Source: Pseudomonas aegrilactucae | GTDB taxonomy: Bacteria > Pseudomonadota > Gammaproteobacteria > Pseudomonadales > Pseudomonadaceae | NCBI RefSeq assembly: GCF_019168305.1 | Contig: NZ_JAHTBI010000039.1 | Location: 1 to 64,000 of the forward strand | Reading direction: 5' to 3' | DNA length: 64,000 nucleotides | Part shown: one piece after another, positions 25,518 to 34,617 of the stretch | Position numbering within the stretch: position 1 is the first letter of the stretch | Layout: the number at the start of each line of letters is the position of its first letter | Made by a program: the position numbers and the translations under genes | Notes under the pieces: generated by a model | Seen by the model: only the letters and a program-made list of their open reading frames with translations | Told to the model about the DNA's origin: nothing | Databases searched by the model: none

Positions 25518-26584
25518 CTGAATCGATAACCCGCTCACCCACCGCGGCACTCGCCGAGGGCCGCCTTGTGTATCAGCGCCTGGCCAGGCGACGCCTGACC
25601 CTGCTGGTCGGTATCGCTGTACTGACGGTGATGTGTTTCCTGCTCGACCTTTCGATAGGCCAGGCACGCTTCAGTGCGTTGCAGGTGATGCACGCCTTGT
25701 GGGACAACGATGCAGCCTTGGCGATTCGCGTGATCGTGTGGGAAATCCGGCTACCGGTAGCACTGACGGCCCTGGTGGTCGGCGCCAGCCTGGCGCTGGC
25801 AGGCGTGCAGATGCAGACCGTGCTCGGCAACCCCCTGGCGAGCCCGTTTACCCTGGGCCTGTCGGCGGCAGCCAGTTTCGGCGCGGCGCTTGGCTTGATC
25901 CTGGGCGTCAGCGTGCTGCCGGCATCGGCGGTTGCCTTCGCGGTCCCGGTCAATGCGTTTCTGCTCTCGATGGCTACCGCGCTGTTCATCCACCATTTGA
26001 GCCGCAAGCGCGGTATCACCACCGAAATGATCGTGCTGCTGGGCACGACCCTGGTGTTCACGTTCACAGCGCTGCTGGAAGCCCTGCAGTACGTGGCACC
26101 CGATCAGGCCCTGTCGGCCGTGGTGTTCTGGACCATGGGCAGCCTTTCGCGAAGCAACTGGCTCAAGCTGGGCATCATGAGTGTGGTGCTGCTAGCCGTG
26201 GCCGTGGCGTTCGCTCGCCAGGCCTGGGCATTGACCGCCCTGCGCCTGGGTGAAGCCCGCGCCACCAGCCTGGGTGTTCCCGTGGCCCGCCTGCGGCTGC
26301 GCGGCATCCTGCTCGCCAGCCTGCTGGCCTCGGTGTGTGTTTCGTTCGTCGGCACCATCGGCTTCGTGGGCCTGGTAGGCCCGCATATCGCGCGCATGCT
26401 GGTGGGCGAAGACCAACGCTTCCTGCTGCCGGCCAGCGCCCTTTGCGGGGCATTGATGTTGTCTGCGGCCTCGGTCCTGAGCAAATCCCTGGTGGCGGGG
26501 CAAACCCTTCCGATTGGTATCGTCACCTCCTTGGTCGGCGTACCGCTGTTCTTCACGCTGATTCTACGGGCCCGACAACGGTGA
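25514..26584 (+). CDS. FecCD-family iron-chelate permease
   Basis: This 356-aa inner-membrane permease has about ten hydrophobic helices. It carries the family hallmarks RLPVALTALVVGASLALAG, GNPLASPFTLG and FVGTIGFVGLVGPHIAR, the last being the ATPase-coupling helix. The ATG at 25514 overlaps the binding-protein stop (ATGA); the frame is open further upstream but inside that gene. It would work as a homodimer with the ATPase that follows. Similarity to FecD/BtuC/FhuB halves is evident; substrate specificity cannot be read. Confidence 0.92.
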   Translation: MTESITRSPTAALAEGRLVYQRLARRRLTLLVGIAVLTVMCFLLDLSIGQARFSALQVMHALWDNDAALAIRVIVWEIRLPVALTALVVGASLALAGVQMQTVLGNPLASPFTLGLSAAASFGAALGLILGVSVLPASAVAFAVPVNAFLLSMATALFIHHLSRKRGITTEMIVLLGTTLVFTFTALLEALQYVAPDQALSAVVFWTMGSLSRSNWLKLGIMSVVLLAVAVAFARQAWALTALRLGEARATSLGVPVARLRLRGILLASLLASVCVSFVGTIGFVGLVGPHIARMLVGEDQRFLLPASALCGALMLSAASVLSKSLVAGQTLPIGIVTSLVGVPLFFTLILRARQR

Positions 26585-27387
26585 CGGATTTACTGAATGT
26601 TCGCGATGTATCGGCCGCGTTCGGTACACGCAAGGTGCTGCAGGGTGTCAACTTCGGCCCGTTGCGTACGGGCAGCGTCACGGCGCTGCTGGGGTCCAAC
26701 GCCGCCGGCAAGTCCACGTTGCTGCGCCGAATGGCCGGCGAACTGCAGGGCGGCGGGACGGTGGAGATAGCCGCAAAAGCTGTCGAGGCCTGGCCTGTGC
26801 ATCACCGCAACCGGCCGGCCCACGTGCCACAGGACATTTCGGCAGGCTCCTCGCTGCGGGTGTTCGAGGCAGTACTGCTGGCCAGCAAGCAAGGCAGTGG
26901 CTGGTCGGTCGAGGGCCAGGAGATGGACGCTGTGACCCACATGCTGCAGACCCTGGAAATCAATGCGCTGGCAGACCGGGAGCTGGCGGCGCTCAGTGGA
27001 GGGCAACGCCAGCTGGTGTCCATTGCCCAGGCGCTGATACGCCAGCCTCGCGTGCTGTTGCTGGACGAGCCCACCAGCGCCCTGGACCTGCAAAACCAGT
27101 TCGAGGTGCTTGACCTGCTGCGCCGGCTGGCGCTGGAGCGATCCATGTGCGTGGTGATGGCCATCCATGACATCAACCACGCGTTGCGCTTTACCGACCA
27201 TGTGGTGGTGATCCACCAGGCAAAGGTGCATGCAAGCGGCCCACCGCTGGAGATATTGACCCCTGCCCTGCTCAAGACAGTGTATGGCGTGCAGGCGCGG
27301 CTGGAGCGCTGCTCGCAGGGGCAGCCCTTTCTGGTGGTGGACCGCTCGACACGACAATCGCTGAACAGAGGGCTACCTGATGACTGA
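26581..27387 (+). CDS. Iron-chelate ABC transporter ATPase (FecE-like)
   Basis: This 268-aa ATPase has Walker A GSNAAGKST near residues 38-46, signature LSGGQRQ near 138-144, Walker B LLLDEP near 157-162 and the switch His in IHDINHA. The GTG at 26581 overlaps the permease stop (GTGA); an upstream frame lies within the permease. The length is normal for FecE/FhuC. Its stop overlaps the monooxygenase start by eight bases. Confidence 0.92.
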   Translation: MTDLLNVRDVSAAFGTRKVLQGVNFGPLRTGSVTALLGSNAAGKSTLLRRMAGELQGGGTVEIAAKAVEAWPVHHRNRPAHVPQDISAGSSLRVFEAVLLASKQGSGWSVEGQEMDAVTHMLQTLEINALADRELAALSGGQRQLVSIAQALIRQPRVLLLDEPTSALDLQNQFEVLDLLRRLALERSMCVVMAIHDINHALRFTDHVVVIHQAKVHASGPPLEILTPALLKTVYGVQARLERCSQGQPFLVVDRSTRQSLNRGLPDD

Positions 27388-28708
27388 ATCGCAACGCCAA
27401 CTCATCCTGCTTGCGATGCCAAGCGTGCATGCCGGCGCCTGGCGCTATCCGGGTGCACAGCCAGGCTTTCAGTCGAGCTTCGAGCACATGAAAGGGTTCG
27501 CGCAAACCCTGGAGCAAGGTTGCTTCGACGGCCTGTTCCTGCCCGACTCGCTGGCCCTGCGCGACGCACCTGTCGAATCACTGATGCGCAGCCACAGCGT
27601 TGCCACGCTCGACCCCCTGACCCTGCTTCCCGCGCTGGCGGCGGTAACCCGGTATATCGGCTTGATAGCAACGGCCAGCACCACCTACAACGAGCCGTAC
27701 ATGCTGGCGCGCCGGCTGGCTTCGCTTGACCTGATCAGCGCGGGGCGATGCGGCTGGAACCTGGTGACCTCAAGCAACCCTAACGAGGCCGCCAATTTCG
27801 GCAAGGACCCACACATGGCCCATGCCGACCGGTACCTGCGGGCACGGGAATTCTGCGACGTGATGGATGGGCTATGGGAAAGCTGGGATGAGGATGCCTT
27901 TTGCCGGGATGCACAAAGCGGTCTCTATTTCGACCCGCAAAAGCTGCACGTACTCGACCATCAGGGCGCCAGCTTCTCGGTCCGTGGCCCGCTCAACGTT
28001 GCCCGGCCCATCCAGGCACGACCGGTCATCGTGCAGGCCGGCGCATCCGAGGCAGGGCGAGCGATCGCCGCTCAAACGGCAGAAGTGGTCTTCACCTACC
28101 AGACCGACCTGCCCTCGGCGCAACACTTCTATGCGAACATGCAATCCAGGGCGGCTGCAGCCAAGCGTACGGCGGACTTGAAGATCATCCCTGCGGTTTT
28201 TGTGGTGCTCGGGGACAGCCTCGCGCAGGCGCAGGAGAAAAGACAGCTGCTGGACGACCTGGTCGACGACCAGAGCAGCCTGGCAACCTTGTCGATTGCG
28301 TTGGGGCACGACATAACCCCCTACGACAGGAACGGCCCGCTACCGCCGATGCCTGCGAGCAACGCCAGCAAGAGTGGCCGGGACAGGCTGGTCGAACTGG
28401 CACGGCGAGAGCAGTTGAGCATTCTTGCACTGGCTCGGCGTGTGTGCGGCTACCAGGGCCTGGAAATGGTCGGTACCGCAGCAATGGTCGCAGACCAGAT
28501 GCAACTGTGGCTGGACAATCGCGCAGCGGATGGCTTCAACGTCATGTTCTCCCACCTGCCTGGCGGGGCCACCGCGTTCGTTGAGCAGGTGGTTCCCGAG
28601 TTGCAACGGCGCAAGCTGCTCAGGCAACACTACAGCGGCGCCACGTTGCGCGAGCACCTGGGGCTGAAAACGCCCCAGCCAGGCTACTCACGCCATCGGG
28701 CGCGGTGA
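27380..28708 (+). CDS. NtaA/SnaA/DszA-type flavin-dependent monooxygenase
   Basis: This 442-aa luciferase-like enzyme has the NtaA-group features MPSVHAGAWRYPGAQ at the start, a central SAGRCGWNLVTSSNPNEAANFG and the FMN-binding VQAGASEAGRAIAAQ. Relatives use reduced FMN to oxidise nitrilotriacetate, EDTA, sulfones or pristinamycin precursors. Being the last gene of a metal-chelate uptake operon, it may break down the imported chelator or release its metal. This is attractive because NTA and EDTA monooxygenases belong to the same family. It needs FMNH2 from a reductase that is not encoded nearby. Confidence 0.85.
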   Translation: MTESQRQLILLAMPSVHAGAWRYPGAQPGFQSSFEHMKGFAQTLEQGCFDGLFLPDSLALRDAPVESLMRSHSVATLDPLTLLPALAAVTRYIGLIATASTTYNEPYMLARRLASLDLISAGRCGWNLVTSSNPNEAANFGKDPHMAHADRYLRAREFCDVMDGLWESWDEDAFCRDAQSGLYFDPQKLHVLDHQGASFSVRGPLNVARPIQARPVIVQAGASEAGRAIAAQTAEVVFTYQTDLPSAQHFYANMQSRAAAAKRTADLKIIPAVFVVLGDSLAQAQEKRQLLDDLVDDQSSLATLSIALGHDITPYDRNGPLPPMPASNASKSGRDRLVELARREQLSILALARRVCGYQGLEMVGTAAMVADQMQLWLDNRAADGFNVMFSHLPGGATAFVEQVVPELQRRKLLRQHYSGATLREHLGLKTPQPGYSRHRAR

Positions 28709-28710
28709 GA

Positions 28711-29349
28711 TCAACGGGCGGTGACGGCGGGCGACAACATGCGCAGGCAAGCCTGCGCTACCGCTTGTGCAAAGGGGGCGCAATCCTTCGCCTGGGTGGC
28801 GATGATGTCATCGGTCGCGCCATGCACACCTGAGTAGATCAGCAATGCCACGACCCTGGGGTGTTCCGGCGCCCATACACCGGCCGCCTTGCCGCCGTCG
28901 ATGATCTCCAGCAGTTGATCGAGGATGGCGTTTTTCGCCTGATTGGCTCGATCGTGATGGTGGTGATTGGTGTAGACGATATCGTGCGTGCGAAAAGTTG
29001 CCACATAGGTTTCGACATTGGCGTGAATCCACACGCGCAGCCGCTCAGCCCAGTCATCCGGCGCGCACTGCGCCATTGCCTTTTCCAGGCTGAGCATGAA
29101 CTGCTCGGTGTAGCGCCTGCCAAGCGCTTCGAGCATTTCGTTCTTGGAGGCGAAGTAATGGTAGAAGGTGCCCTTGGCAACCTGCGCGGCTTCGACGATT
29201 TCGTTGATCGTCGTAGCCTCGACCCCTTGTGCAAGGAACAGCGTCTCGGCCGCGGCCATCAACTCGTCAAGGCGTACCTCGGCAGGCTTTGTCCTGGGAC
29301 GGGCAGCCATCTTGGCCGGCAACGCGTTGGCGGGTGCTTTAACTTTCAT
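28711..29349 (-). CDS. TetR-family transcriptional regulator
   Basis: This 212-aa regulator has the TetR helix-turn-helix VEATTINEIVEAAQVAKGTFYHYFASKNEML (here split: TINEIVEAAQVAKGTFYHYF is the core) at about residues 35-65. The ATG at 29349 is preferred over a longer frame starting at 29556 because it begins at the usual distance before the HTH. It converges on the chelate operon with only two bases between the stops, so it may control that operon or the decayed MFS gene on its other side. Confidence 0.88.
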   Translation of the reverse strand: MKVKAPANALPAKMAARPRTKPAEVRLDELMAAAETLFLAQGVEATTINEIVEAAQVAKGTFYHYFASKNEMLEALGRRYTEQFMLSLEKAMAQCAPDDWAERLRVWIHANVETYVATFRTHDIVYTNHHHHDRANQAKNAILDQLLEIIDGGKAAGVWAPEHPRVVALLIYSGVHGATDDIIATQAKDCAPFAQAVAQACLRMLSPAVTAR

Positions 29350-29391
29350 CGGCTCGTTCACACATTTGGGCAAATAAAACCAGTTTAAAGG

Positions 29392-29719
29392 ACAGATCCT
29401 CCAGAGGCACCCTGTTCTGCCTTGCCACGCTGACCTACGGGCTGATTGCAGTTGGCGAGCAGGGTTTGAACGGGGTGGCAGCACGGGCTGCGCTTGCGCT
29501 TTCGCTGCTCGGGCCTGTGCTGTTCCTGGGGGTGGAAACCTGCGCAAAACGACCATTGCTGTCGCTGGCGTTGAATCGAGCAGCTCACCTGCAATCTCGG
29601 CGCTTTACGTGCCGGCGATGGAGCATGGGGTCCATGTCGCGATGCTCGCCTGTGGGCTTGCCAGTGCAACGGCAATGCTTCTTCTTTTTCGGTACGGGCC
29701 GACGAAAAGTGCGACTTAG
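29392..29719 (+). pseudogene. Decayed DHA2-type MFS transporter remnant
   Basis: Two fragments in different frames resemble MFS drug exporters. The first reads LFCLATLTYGLIAVGEQGLN followed by a hydrophobic helix LALSLLGPVLFLGVE, as in transmembrane segments 7-8 of the DHA2 group. The second, near 29590-29719, reads HVAMLACGLASATAMLLLFR before a stop, like the last helix. Most of the gene is missing. TetR genes often sit beside the exporter they control, so the intact ancestor was probably the target of the adjacent regulator. Confidence 0.5.
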
Positions 29720-29779
29720 GGTGGTATTGGATACTTAACGCCCAACGACCGCGCCTGTCAGGCAAATGCGGATGAGTGA

Positions 29780-30073
29780 TTACTCACAAAGGCTGGCTTC
29801 ATGCTTCAGCGCAGTGCACACCGCCACGTTGAGGGTCACGAACTCGTCCCAGCTGTAATGCTGGGCAAAACGCTGCGCGTATAGACGATCCACTCGGCAG
29901 ATGTCAGGGCGCTCTTCGTAAATGCTGCACCCCTTCTGCACGGCATCGTAATGCTTGCACGTGCCATCGCCACGATCCAGGCCGCGGGTTTCGACAGACT
30001 GGTCAACACGCTGGCAGCACAAGCCGCATTGGTTGCAGGGGAACAGGGAACGCTGTGAAACCATCGTGGACAT
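29780..30073 (-). CDS. YkgJ-family Cys-cluster protein
   Basis: This 97-aa protein has the motif CNQCGLCC near residues 13-20, plus later Cys residues in GTCKHYD, KGCSIYEERPDICR and AVCTAL. The pattern matches the CxxCxxCC zinc- or iron-sulfur-binding family (UPF0153/YkgJ). The ATG at 30073 has AAGG six bases upstream and is preferred to the longer frame from 30139, which would run into the terminator hairpin. No function is established for the family. Confidence 0.8.
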   Translation of the reverse strand: MSTMVSQRSLFPCNQCGLCCQRVDQSVETRGLDRGDGTCKHYDAVQKGCSIYEERPDICRVDRLYAQRFAQHYSWDEFVTLNVAVCTALKHEASLCE

Positions 30074-30109
30074 GCAGACCTTGCAGCGCCTTGAAGCGAC
30101 CGGGTTGGC

Positions 30110-30138
30110 AAAAAAAGTGCCCACGCCAGGCGTGGGCA
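30110..30138 (-). terminator. Rho-independent terminator of the WYL operon
   Basis: On the minus strand the stem TGCCCACGC / GCGTGGGCA with a three-base loop is followed by seven T. It lies 37 bases after the stop of the glycine-rich membrane protein gene and separates that operon from the YkgJ-like gene. Confidence 0.85.
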
Positions 30139-30174
30139 TGGCTACTTCAGGCGCGGATCAGCGCCTGAGCGCAA

Positions 30175-31200
30175 TCAAGCGACAGGCGCATCCAGGCCGG
30201 CTTTCTTGCCGTTGGCGACCTGGCTGACGTCCTTGATGCGTTTTTCGGTGGCCAGCACCAGGTTGCCATCGGTATCCAGGATCGGGGTATCGATCATGGC
30301 CTTGAGCAGTTGCGCGAACTTGACCGAACCGAATACCACGCTCTTGCTGTGGTCCGCGTAGGCACGGTAGTCGACACCCTGCTGCTCGATGACGGTTTTC
30401 AGCTCGCTCACTGCGCGGCGCAGTTGCGAACTGACGTTGGAGAAGGTTTTGTTGGCCAGCGTGGTGACCTGGTCGATGGCGTGCAGCTTGTCGGTCAGCA
30501 GCTTGGCTTCGTCGCGGATGGTGCGGGCCTGCTCCATGTTGCTGCGCGCCGTGTTCAGCGCCTCTTCGCCCTTGTTGCCCAGCACATGGCCGAAGATGGC
30601 CAGCGCAGGGCCGGCAACGATGCCACCGAGCACCATCATGCCGCCTGCCATGCCGTAGCCGCCGGCAGCCAGCGAGCCGCCGCCCAGCCAGGCCAGCGTG
30701 GCGTTGGTCGCAGCCACGCCACCCAGCGAAGAAATCGCCGTGCCGGTGCTGGCGGTGGCCAGCAGCATGGTGCCGTTATAGGCACCGAAGGCCAGCGCCG
30801 CGCCACCGCTCAGGCCTGCGCCCAGGCCCAGCCCGGCGTCCTGCAGCGCTTTGTAGTCCTGGCGCAGGCCGGTCAGGGTCTTGCTGGTGAAGTCACCCGC
30901 ATTGAGCTTGTCCAGCTCAGGGCTTTGCGACAGTTCGACGTTCTTGATGCGCTCGAAGGTGGTGATGAAATCGGCGACCACCCCGTTGAATGCGCGCAGC
31001 TTGCGCTGGCCGTAGTCTTCCAGAGTGCTGTTGGTGGTCTTGCGCTGCTCTTCAATTTCCTCGTTGGCCGTGTTGACAAGGGTGCGAGCGTCTTCGTTGA
31101 GGTCACTGGCATTGCTGTGGTCGATGGCGCCGCTGACGCCTTTGACTGCACCGTAGATACCGGCAATGGCGGCGGCACCGATAAGCAGGGGAAGTGGCAT
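30175..31200 (-). CDS. Glycine-rich membrane protein of unknown function
   Basis: This 341-aa protein begins with a hydrophobic helix (PLPLLIGAAAIAGIYGAVKG). A helical, charged part follows. A long Gly/Ala-rich hydrophobic region at about residues 120-215, with words such as GAGLSGGAALAFGAYNGT and LAWLGGGSLAAGGYGMAGG, resembles glycine-zipper segments of pore-forming or membrane-clustering proteins. The C-terminal third is coiled-coil-like. TAAGGA precedes the ATG at 31200 by eight bases; an upstream TTG is unlikely. It is the last gene of the WYL operon. No enzyme motif is seen. It might be a membrane effector, by analogy only. Confidence 0.7.
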   Translation of the reverse strand: MPLPLLIGAAAIAGIYGAVKGVSGAIDHSNASDLNEDARTLVNTANEEIEEQRKTTNSTLEDYGQRKLRAFNGVVADFITTFERIKNVELSQSPELDKLNAGDFTSKTLTGLRQDYKALQDAGLGLGAGLSGGAALAFGAYNGTMLLATASTGTAISSLGGVAATNATLAWLGGGSLAAGGYGMAGGMMVLGGIVAGPALAIFGHVLGNKGEEALNTARSNMEQARTIRDEAKLLTDKLHAIDQVTTLANKTFSNVSSQLRRAVSELKTVIEQQGVDYRAYADHSKSVVFGSVKFAQLLKAMIDTPILDTDGNLVLATEKRIKDVSQVANGKKAGLDAPVA

Positions 31201-31210
31201 GATGTGGTCC

Positions 31211-31789
31211 TTACTCAAGCACGATGGAGAGGGTTTTGTTGACTTCCTTGTTCAGTACTTCTGCGCGTTCCAGGAGGTCGTCGAAAATGAAGTCTTCAAG
31301 CTTGTGGTGTTGTTGAAACTCTTTGAGCAGCGCCCATTCGATGCTGGAAATATTGCCGTCACGCAGGGCCACCAGCAGCAGTTCGAACAGCATCACTTTC
31401 GGCACGGAGGGTTGCTCGGCCTTCTTGTCCTTGAGCAATTCCTTGAGCACGGTCTTGGCCGCCTGAGCACGGGATTCCGGGCGCTCTACCTGGGTGATCG
31501 GGAACGTCTTGGTCACCTCGACAAGGCGTGTACCGATGTCACCGGTGGCCAGGAACATGCGCAGCGCCGGCGATACCGAAGATGAAATGCCGGCAGCCTG
31601 TTCCAGGTCTGCGATCAGCTCGCGCTCGTGCTCGCCCTCCTCGATCGTCAGTTCTTTGAGATCGGTGTCGGAGGTGAGCTCGGCGGAGGTCTTGCCATCC
31701 CACAGCAGCGGTTTGTCGGAAAGCGCCAGCAGCTTTGCCAGGTCGATCAGGTGTTTTTTGTCCGGTGTGGACAGGAGCTTGATCAGCAT
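31211..31789 (-). CDS. TerB-like helical protein
   Basis: This 192-aa protein has a C-terminal all-helical segment VMLFELLLVALRDGNISSIEWALLKEF followed by another helix. The pattern of a hydrophobic helix, Asp-Gly turn and Glu-rich helix resembles the tellurite-resistance TerB fold. TerB-like domains are associated with phage-resistance and membrane-stress loci. The ATG at 31789 has AAGGA upstream. Its stop is ten bases before the next start, and the stop TAA is part of the next ribosome site, so the two are coupled. The fold call is tentative. Confidence 0.55.
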   Translation of the reverse strand: MLIKLLSTPDKKHLIDLAKLLALSDKPLLWDGKTSAELTSDTDLKELTIEEGEHERELIADLEQAAGISSSVSPALRMFLATGDIGTRLVEVTKTFPITQVERPESRAQAAKTVLKELLKDKKAEQPSVPKVMLFELLLVALRDGNISSIEWALLKEFQQHHKLEDFIFDDLLERAEVLNKEVNKTLSIVLE

Positions 31790-31839
31790 CAACGGGGTGT
31801 CCTTGTTCCTTGGAGGAATTGTTCAGGTAAGCAATCGGT

Positions 31840-33409
31840 TTACAGGACCAGCGCGCTGTCGCTGTCCATGAAGCTGTCAAACTCGTCCTGGGTCTGGAAC
31901 TGCAGCTTTTTGCCCAGCAGCGTGGCATACGTGTTGATTGCCGCGGCGACATCGTCAGCACTGACGCTGCCGATTGCGTTGACCATGGAGAACAGCTGCT
32001 GTGTTTCTTTCTGCAGTTGTGGGATTTCGCTGCGGGTGAAGTCATCCAGCGCCGCCTGCTCTGCAGCAATGCGCTCGCGGGCAGCGCCCTGGATCGCACG
32101 GGTGCGCTCCAACTGGGCACGGGAAAGTTCCACACCGCGGGCAGCGTCCAGGGCAGCCTGGTAAAACAGCGAAGACAGGGTGTAGCCGATCATGCCGCCC
32201 ACGGCGGCGCCGACGAAGGGGATGGGAATGGCAATCTGGCCGACGGTCGCCATCATGCTGCTGGCAAGCATGCCCGAGCCTTTTTTCGCCGACTTCGGCA
32301 AGCAACTGCGCTTCGCTGATTTCGCCCGTGACATAGCGTGTGATCGAGCTGCCCAGCGACAGGCAGACGCTCACCGCCATGGCCGGTGCGTTGGTGTTGG
32401 CCAGGTTGCGCAGGGTCACGTTGCCCGACTGCTGCATGCCGCCCTTGAGCGCCGAACCCACAAACGCAGTGCCATAGCCGAGCGCGCCGGCCTTGGCGGT
32501 GTCGGTGGCCAGTGCCAATGCGGCATCGGCGACGTCCTGCTTGCCCTGGGCCACGGCGAACATATTGTGCAGGGCAGAAATACTGGCGCCGACCATCGCA
32601 CCATACTTGGCACCTTCAACACCCGCGCGGTGGCTGGTGCGGGCGATGTCCATGGCCGTGGCCAGCTCGGGGTGCTCACGGTAGAAAATGGCCTCCTTGG
32701 TGGTCAGCCCGCTGTCCTTGACGTTGTCGGCCAACTGCTCGTAGTTGTCGGCGTCACGGCGCAGCTTGGCCGCCACCTCGGGCTTGCCTGCCGCGTCGAC
32801 CTTGGCGGCCTGCTCGCGCAGCGCCAGGGCCTTTTCATGGCAATGGGCCGCTGCACCTTCGAACTGCTCAGACGGCAGCTCGAGCTTGCCCCCGCGGTAG
32901 CGGGCGAACTTGCTGTTCTCGCTGGCGATGTCGTCGAGCAACTGGTCACGGTTGCCCACGAACTTCATCTGCGACTGCGTGCCTTCGATGATCTGCCCAT
33001 CGAGGATCTGCACACGGTCCACCACGTTATGGTTCCTGCCGTACTGGGCTAGGTCGTCACTGCGCGAGGTACGCACTTTCGAGCCGCTGATGATGGCATC
33101 GGCGTTGTCACGACTGGTGGTGGCCACCTCCGCCGAGTAGCCGGCTTGTTGCTTGATGTTCTGCTTGGCGTACAGCGGGTCAGCGTTGACTTTGTGCTTT
33201 GCGATGTCGGCCAGGCCCTTGGCAAAGCGCTGCCCGGTTTCGTTATCGACGCCGGTGAAGCCTTTGATGTACTCGGCGTTGGCACTGCCGAAGCGGCTGA
33301 CGGTTTCGCTGGTGGAAAGCGCCGTCACGCTCTGAATGATGTCGCGCTGGATCTCGTCAAGGTTGTTCGATTCATGCGCAGTGGACGGCTTGGGCACATC
33401 AAGTTTCAT
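31840..33409 (-). pseudogene. Large unknown membrane protein, frameshifted at an A6 tract
   Basis: Two overlapping frames make one protein. From ATG 33409 the first reads 374 residues to EVGEK, then runs off frame. The second picks up at KGSGMLASSMMATVGQ and continues to 31840. Removing one base from the six-A run (32281-32286, minus strand) joins them into a 522-aa protein. The N-terminal part is helical and soluble-looking. The middle has Gly/Ala-rich hydrophobic stretches, and IAIPIPFVGAAVGGMIGYTL is a further membrane helix. A coiled coil ends it. The +1 shift may be a mutation, a sequencing error or slippage. The start overlaps the WYL-regulator stop by four bases. Family unknown. Confidence 0.65.
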
Positions 33410-34479
33410 GGTTGGATTTCCTGGCAGCCGAGGGTGTGGTTGACAATAGAAGAAGGTTCGGCCAACGGCTGCGCATACAGCGCCTGCGCCTGCGCAAGCC
33501 GGGTGCGGATGGACTGGGCCCAGCAGTGCGGCGCCTGCAGGCGAACGTTTTCGCCCAGCCCATACAACCACCACAGCGTCTCCTGGTCGTCAGGTACGGT
33601 GGCGCTCACGCGCTGCCACTCGGTGCCCTGCAGCGGCTCCAGGCGTTGGTCGGGAGCCAGCGGCGTTTCGCTCAACAGCCAGGCGATCTGCGGGGAAATG
33701 TCGGCGATCAACGCGACGCGCGCGACCGGCCCTGGGCTGTTGAACCCGCCACCTTGGACGTAATCGTCGATATCGAAGCCATGTGCCGATTGAGCCGCAG
33801 CGTCCAGGCACGTGACCTGCCGGATGCGATGCAGCGCGAACTGACGTGCGTCGCTGTAACCGTCGACCACGGCAATCAGGTAGCTGATGGAGTGACGCGC
33901 GACGATACCCACCGGGTGCAGGCACAGCGTCTTCACCTGGCCCTTGCTGCGACTGAGGTACTGCACGTGCAGTTGGCGCCTGTCGAGCAGCGCGTCGGCG
34001 ACGTGCGACCAGATGGCGGGGTCCACTTCGGCAGGCTGCAGTGCCTTGCCGTTGGGCACCACGCGCACGCAATCGGTCCACTGCGCAAGGTGGTTATGCT
34101 GCAACGCCTTGAGCTGGCGGTGCGCCAGGTCGAAGTGCGGCATCAACAGCTTCATCACACTGGGCGGAATCAATTTGCCCAGATGGTTCTGGGCCAAGAC
34201 GAACGCCAGCGCTGTGGGCGTGTCCAGCGCCGGGTAGTCGAAATACGGGGTGTTGCTGGGGAAGCTCCAGCGGTAGGGCTTGCGGCTTTCATCGCAAAGC
34301 AACGGGAAGTCCAGCGCCAAACGCCCTGTCAGGTCACGTTGCAGCGTGCGGGGGTCGAAGTCGAAACGCTCACGCTTGAGGCGCTCGAACAATTCGCTCG
34401 TCGTGATGCTTTTCGGCTCGCGGGGGATCAGCCGCAGCAAGGCCAAGTGCCTGAACAGCCTGTCTTTGGGATCTGACAT
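33406..34479 (-). CDS. WYL-domain transcriptional regulator
   Basis: This 357-aa protein has an N-terminal winged helix (LFRHLALLRLIP, then TTSELFERLKRERFDFDPRTLQRDL) and a WYL-like ligand domain with LHVQYLSRSKGQ, the characteristic HPVGIVARHSISYLIAV and FALHRIRQV, followed by a C-terminal WCX extension. WYL regulators such as BrxR and CapW repress many bacterial defence operons, though others serve metabolism. The ATG at 34479 is preferred to the longer frame from 34560. Its stop overlaps the start of the membrane protein gene (ATGA), so it is the first gene of this operon and likely autoregulates it. Confidence 0.88.
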   Translation of the reverse strand: MSDPKDRLFRHLALLRLIPREPKSITTSELFERLKRERFDFDPRTLQRDLTGRLALDFPLLCDESRKPYRWSFPSNTPYFDYPALDTPTALAFVLAQNHLGKLIPPSVMKLLMPHFDLAHRQLKALQHNHLAQWTDCVRVVPNGKALQPAEVDPAIWSHVADALLDRRQLHVQYLSRSKGQVKTLCLHPVGIVARHSISYLIAVVDGYSDARQFALHRIRQVTCLDAAAQSAHGFDIDDYVQGGGFNSPGPVARVALIADISPQIAWLLSETPLAPDQRLEPLQGTEWQRVSATVPDDQETLWWLYGLGENVRLQAPHCWAQSIRTRLAQAQALYAQPLAEPSSIVNHTLGCQEIQP

Positions 34480-34617
34480 GCAACCGTGCTCAATCAACCT
34501 TGATGATAGTTCGCGGGCGTCATATACCCGGCGAATCGTCCATTGATGGCTTTTTAGCACTATCCGGAATTTACCGCCAGTAGCAAAAAGCCATACATCC
34601 CACTGTGCGGCGCCGGG

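Noticed and set aside
32281..32286. Firm call of programmed frameshifting
   Set aside because: The A6 tract would need a +1 or -2 shift; no supporting structure was identified, and a simple indel explains it equally well.
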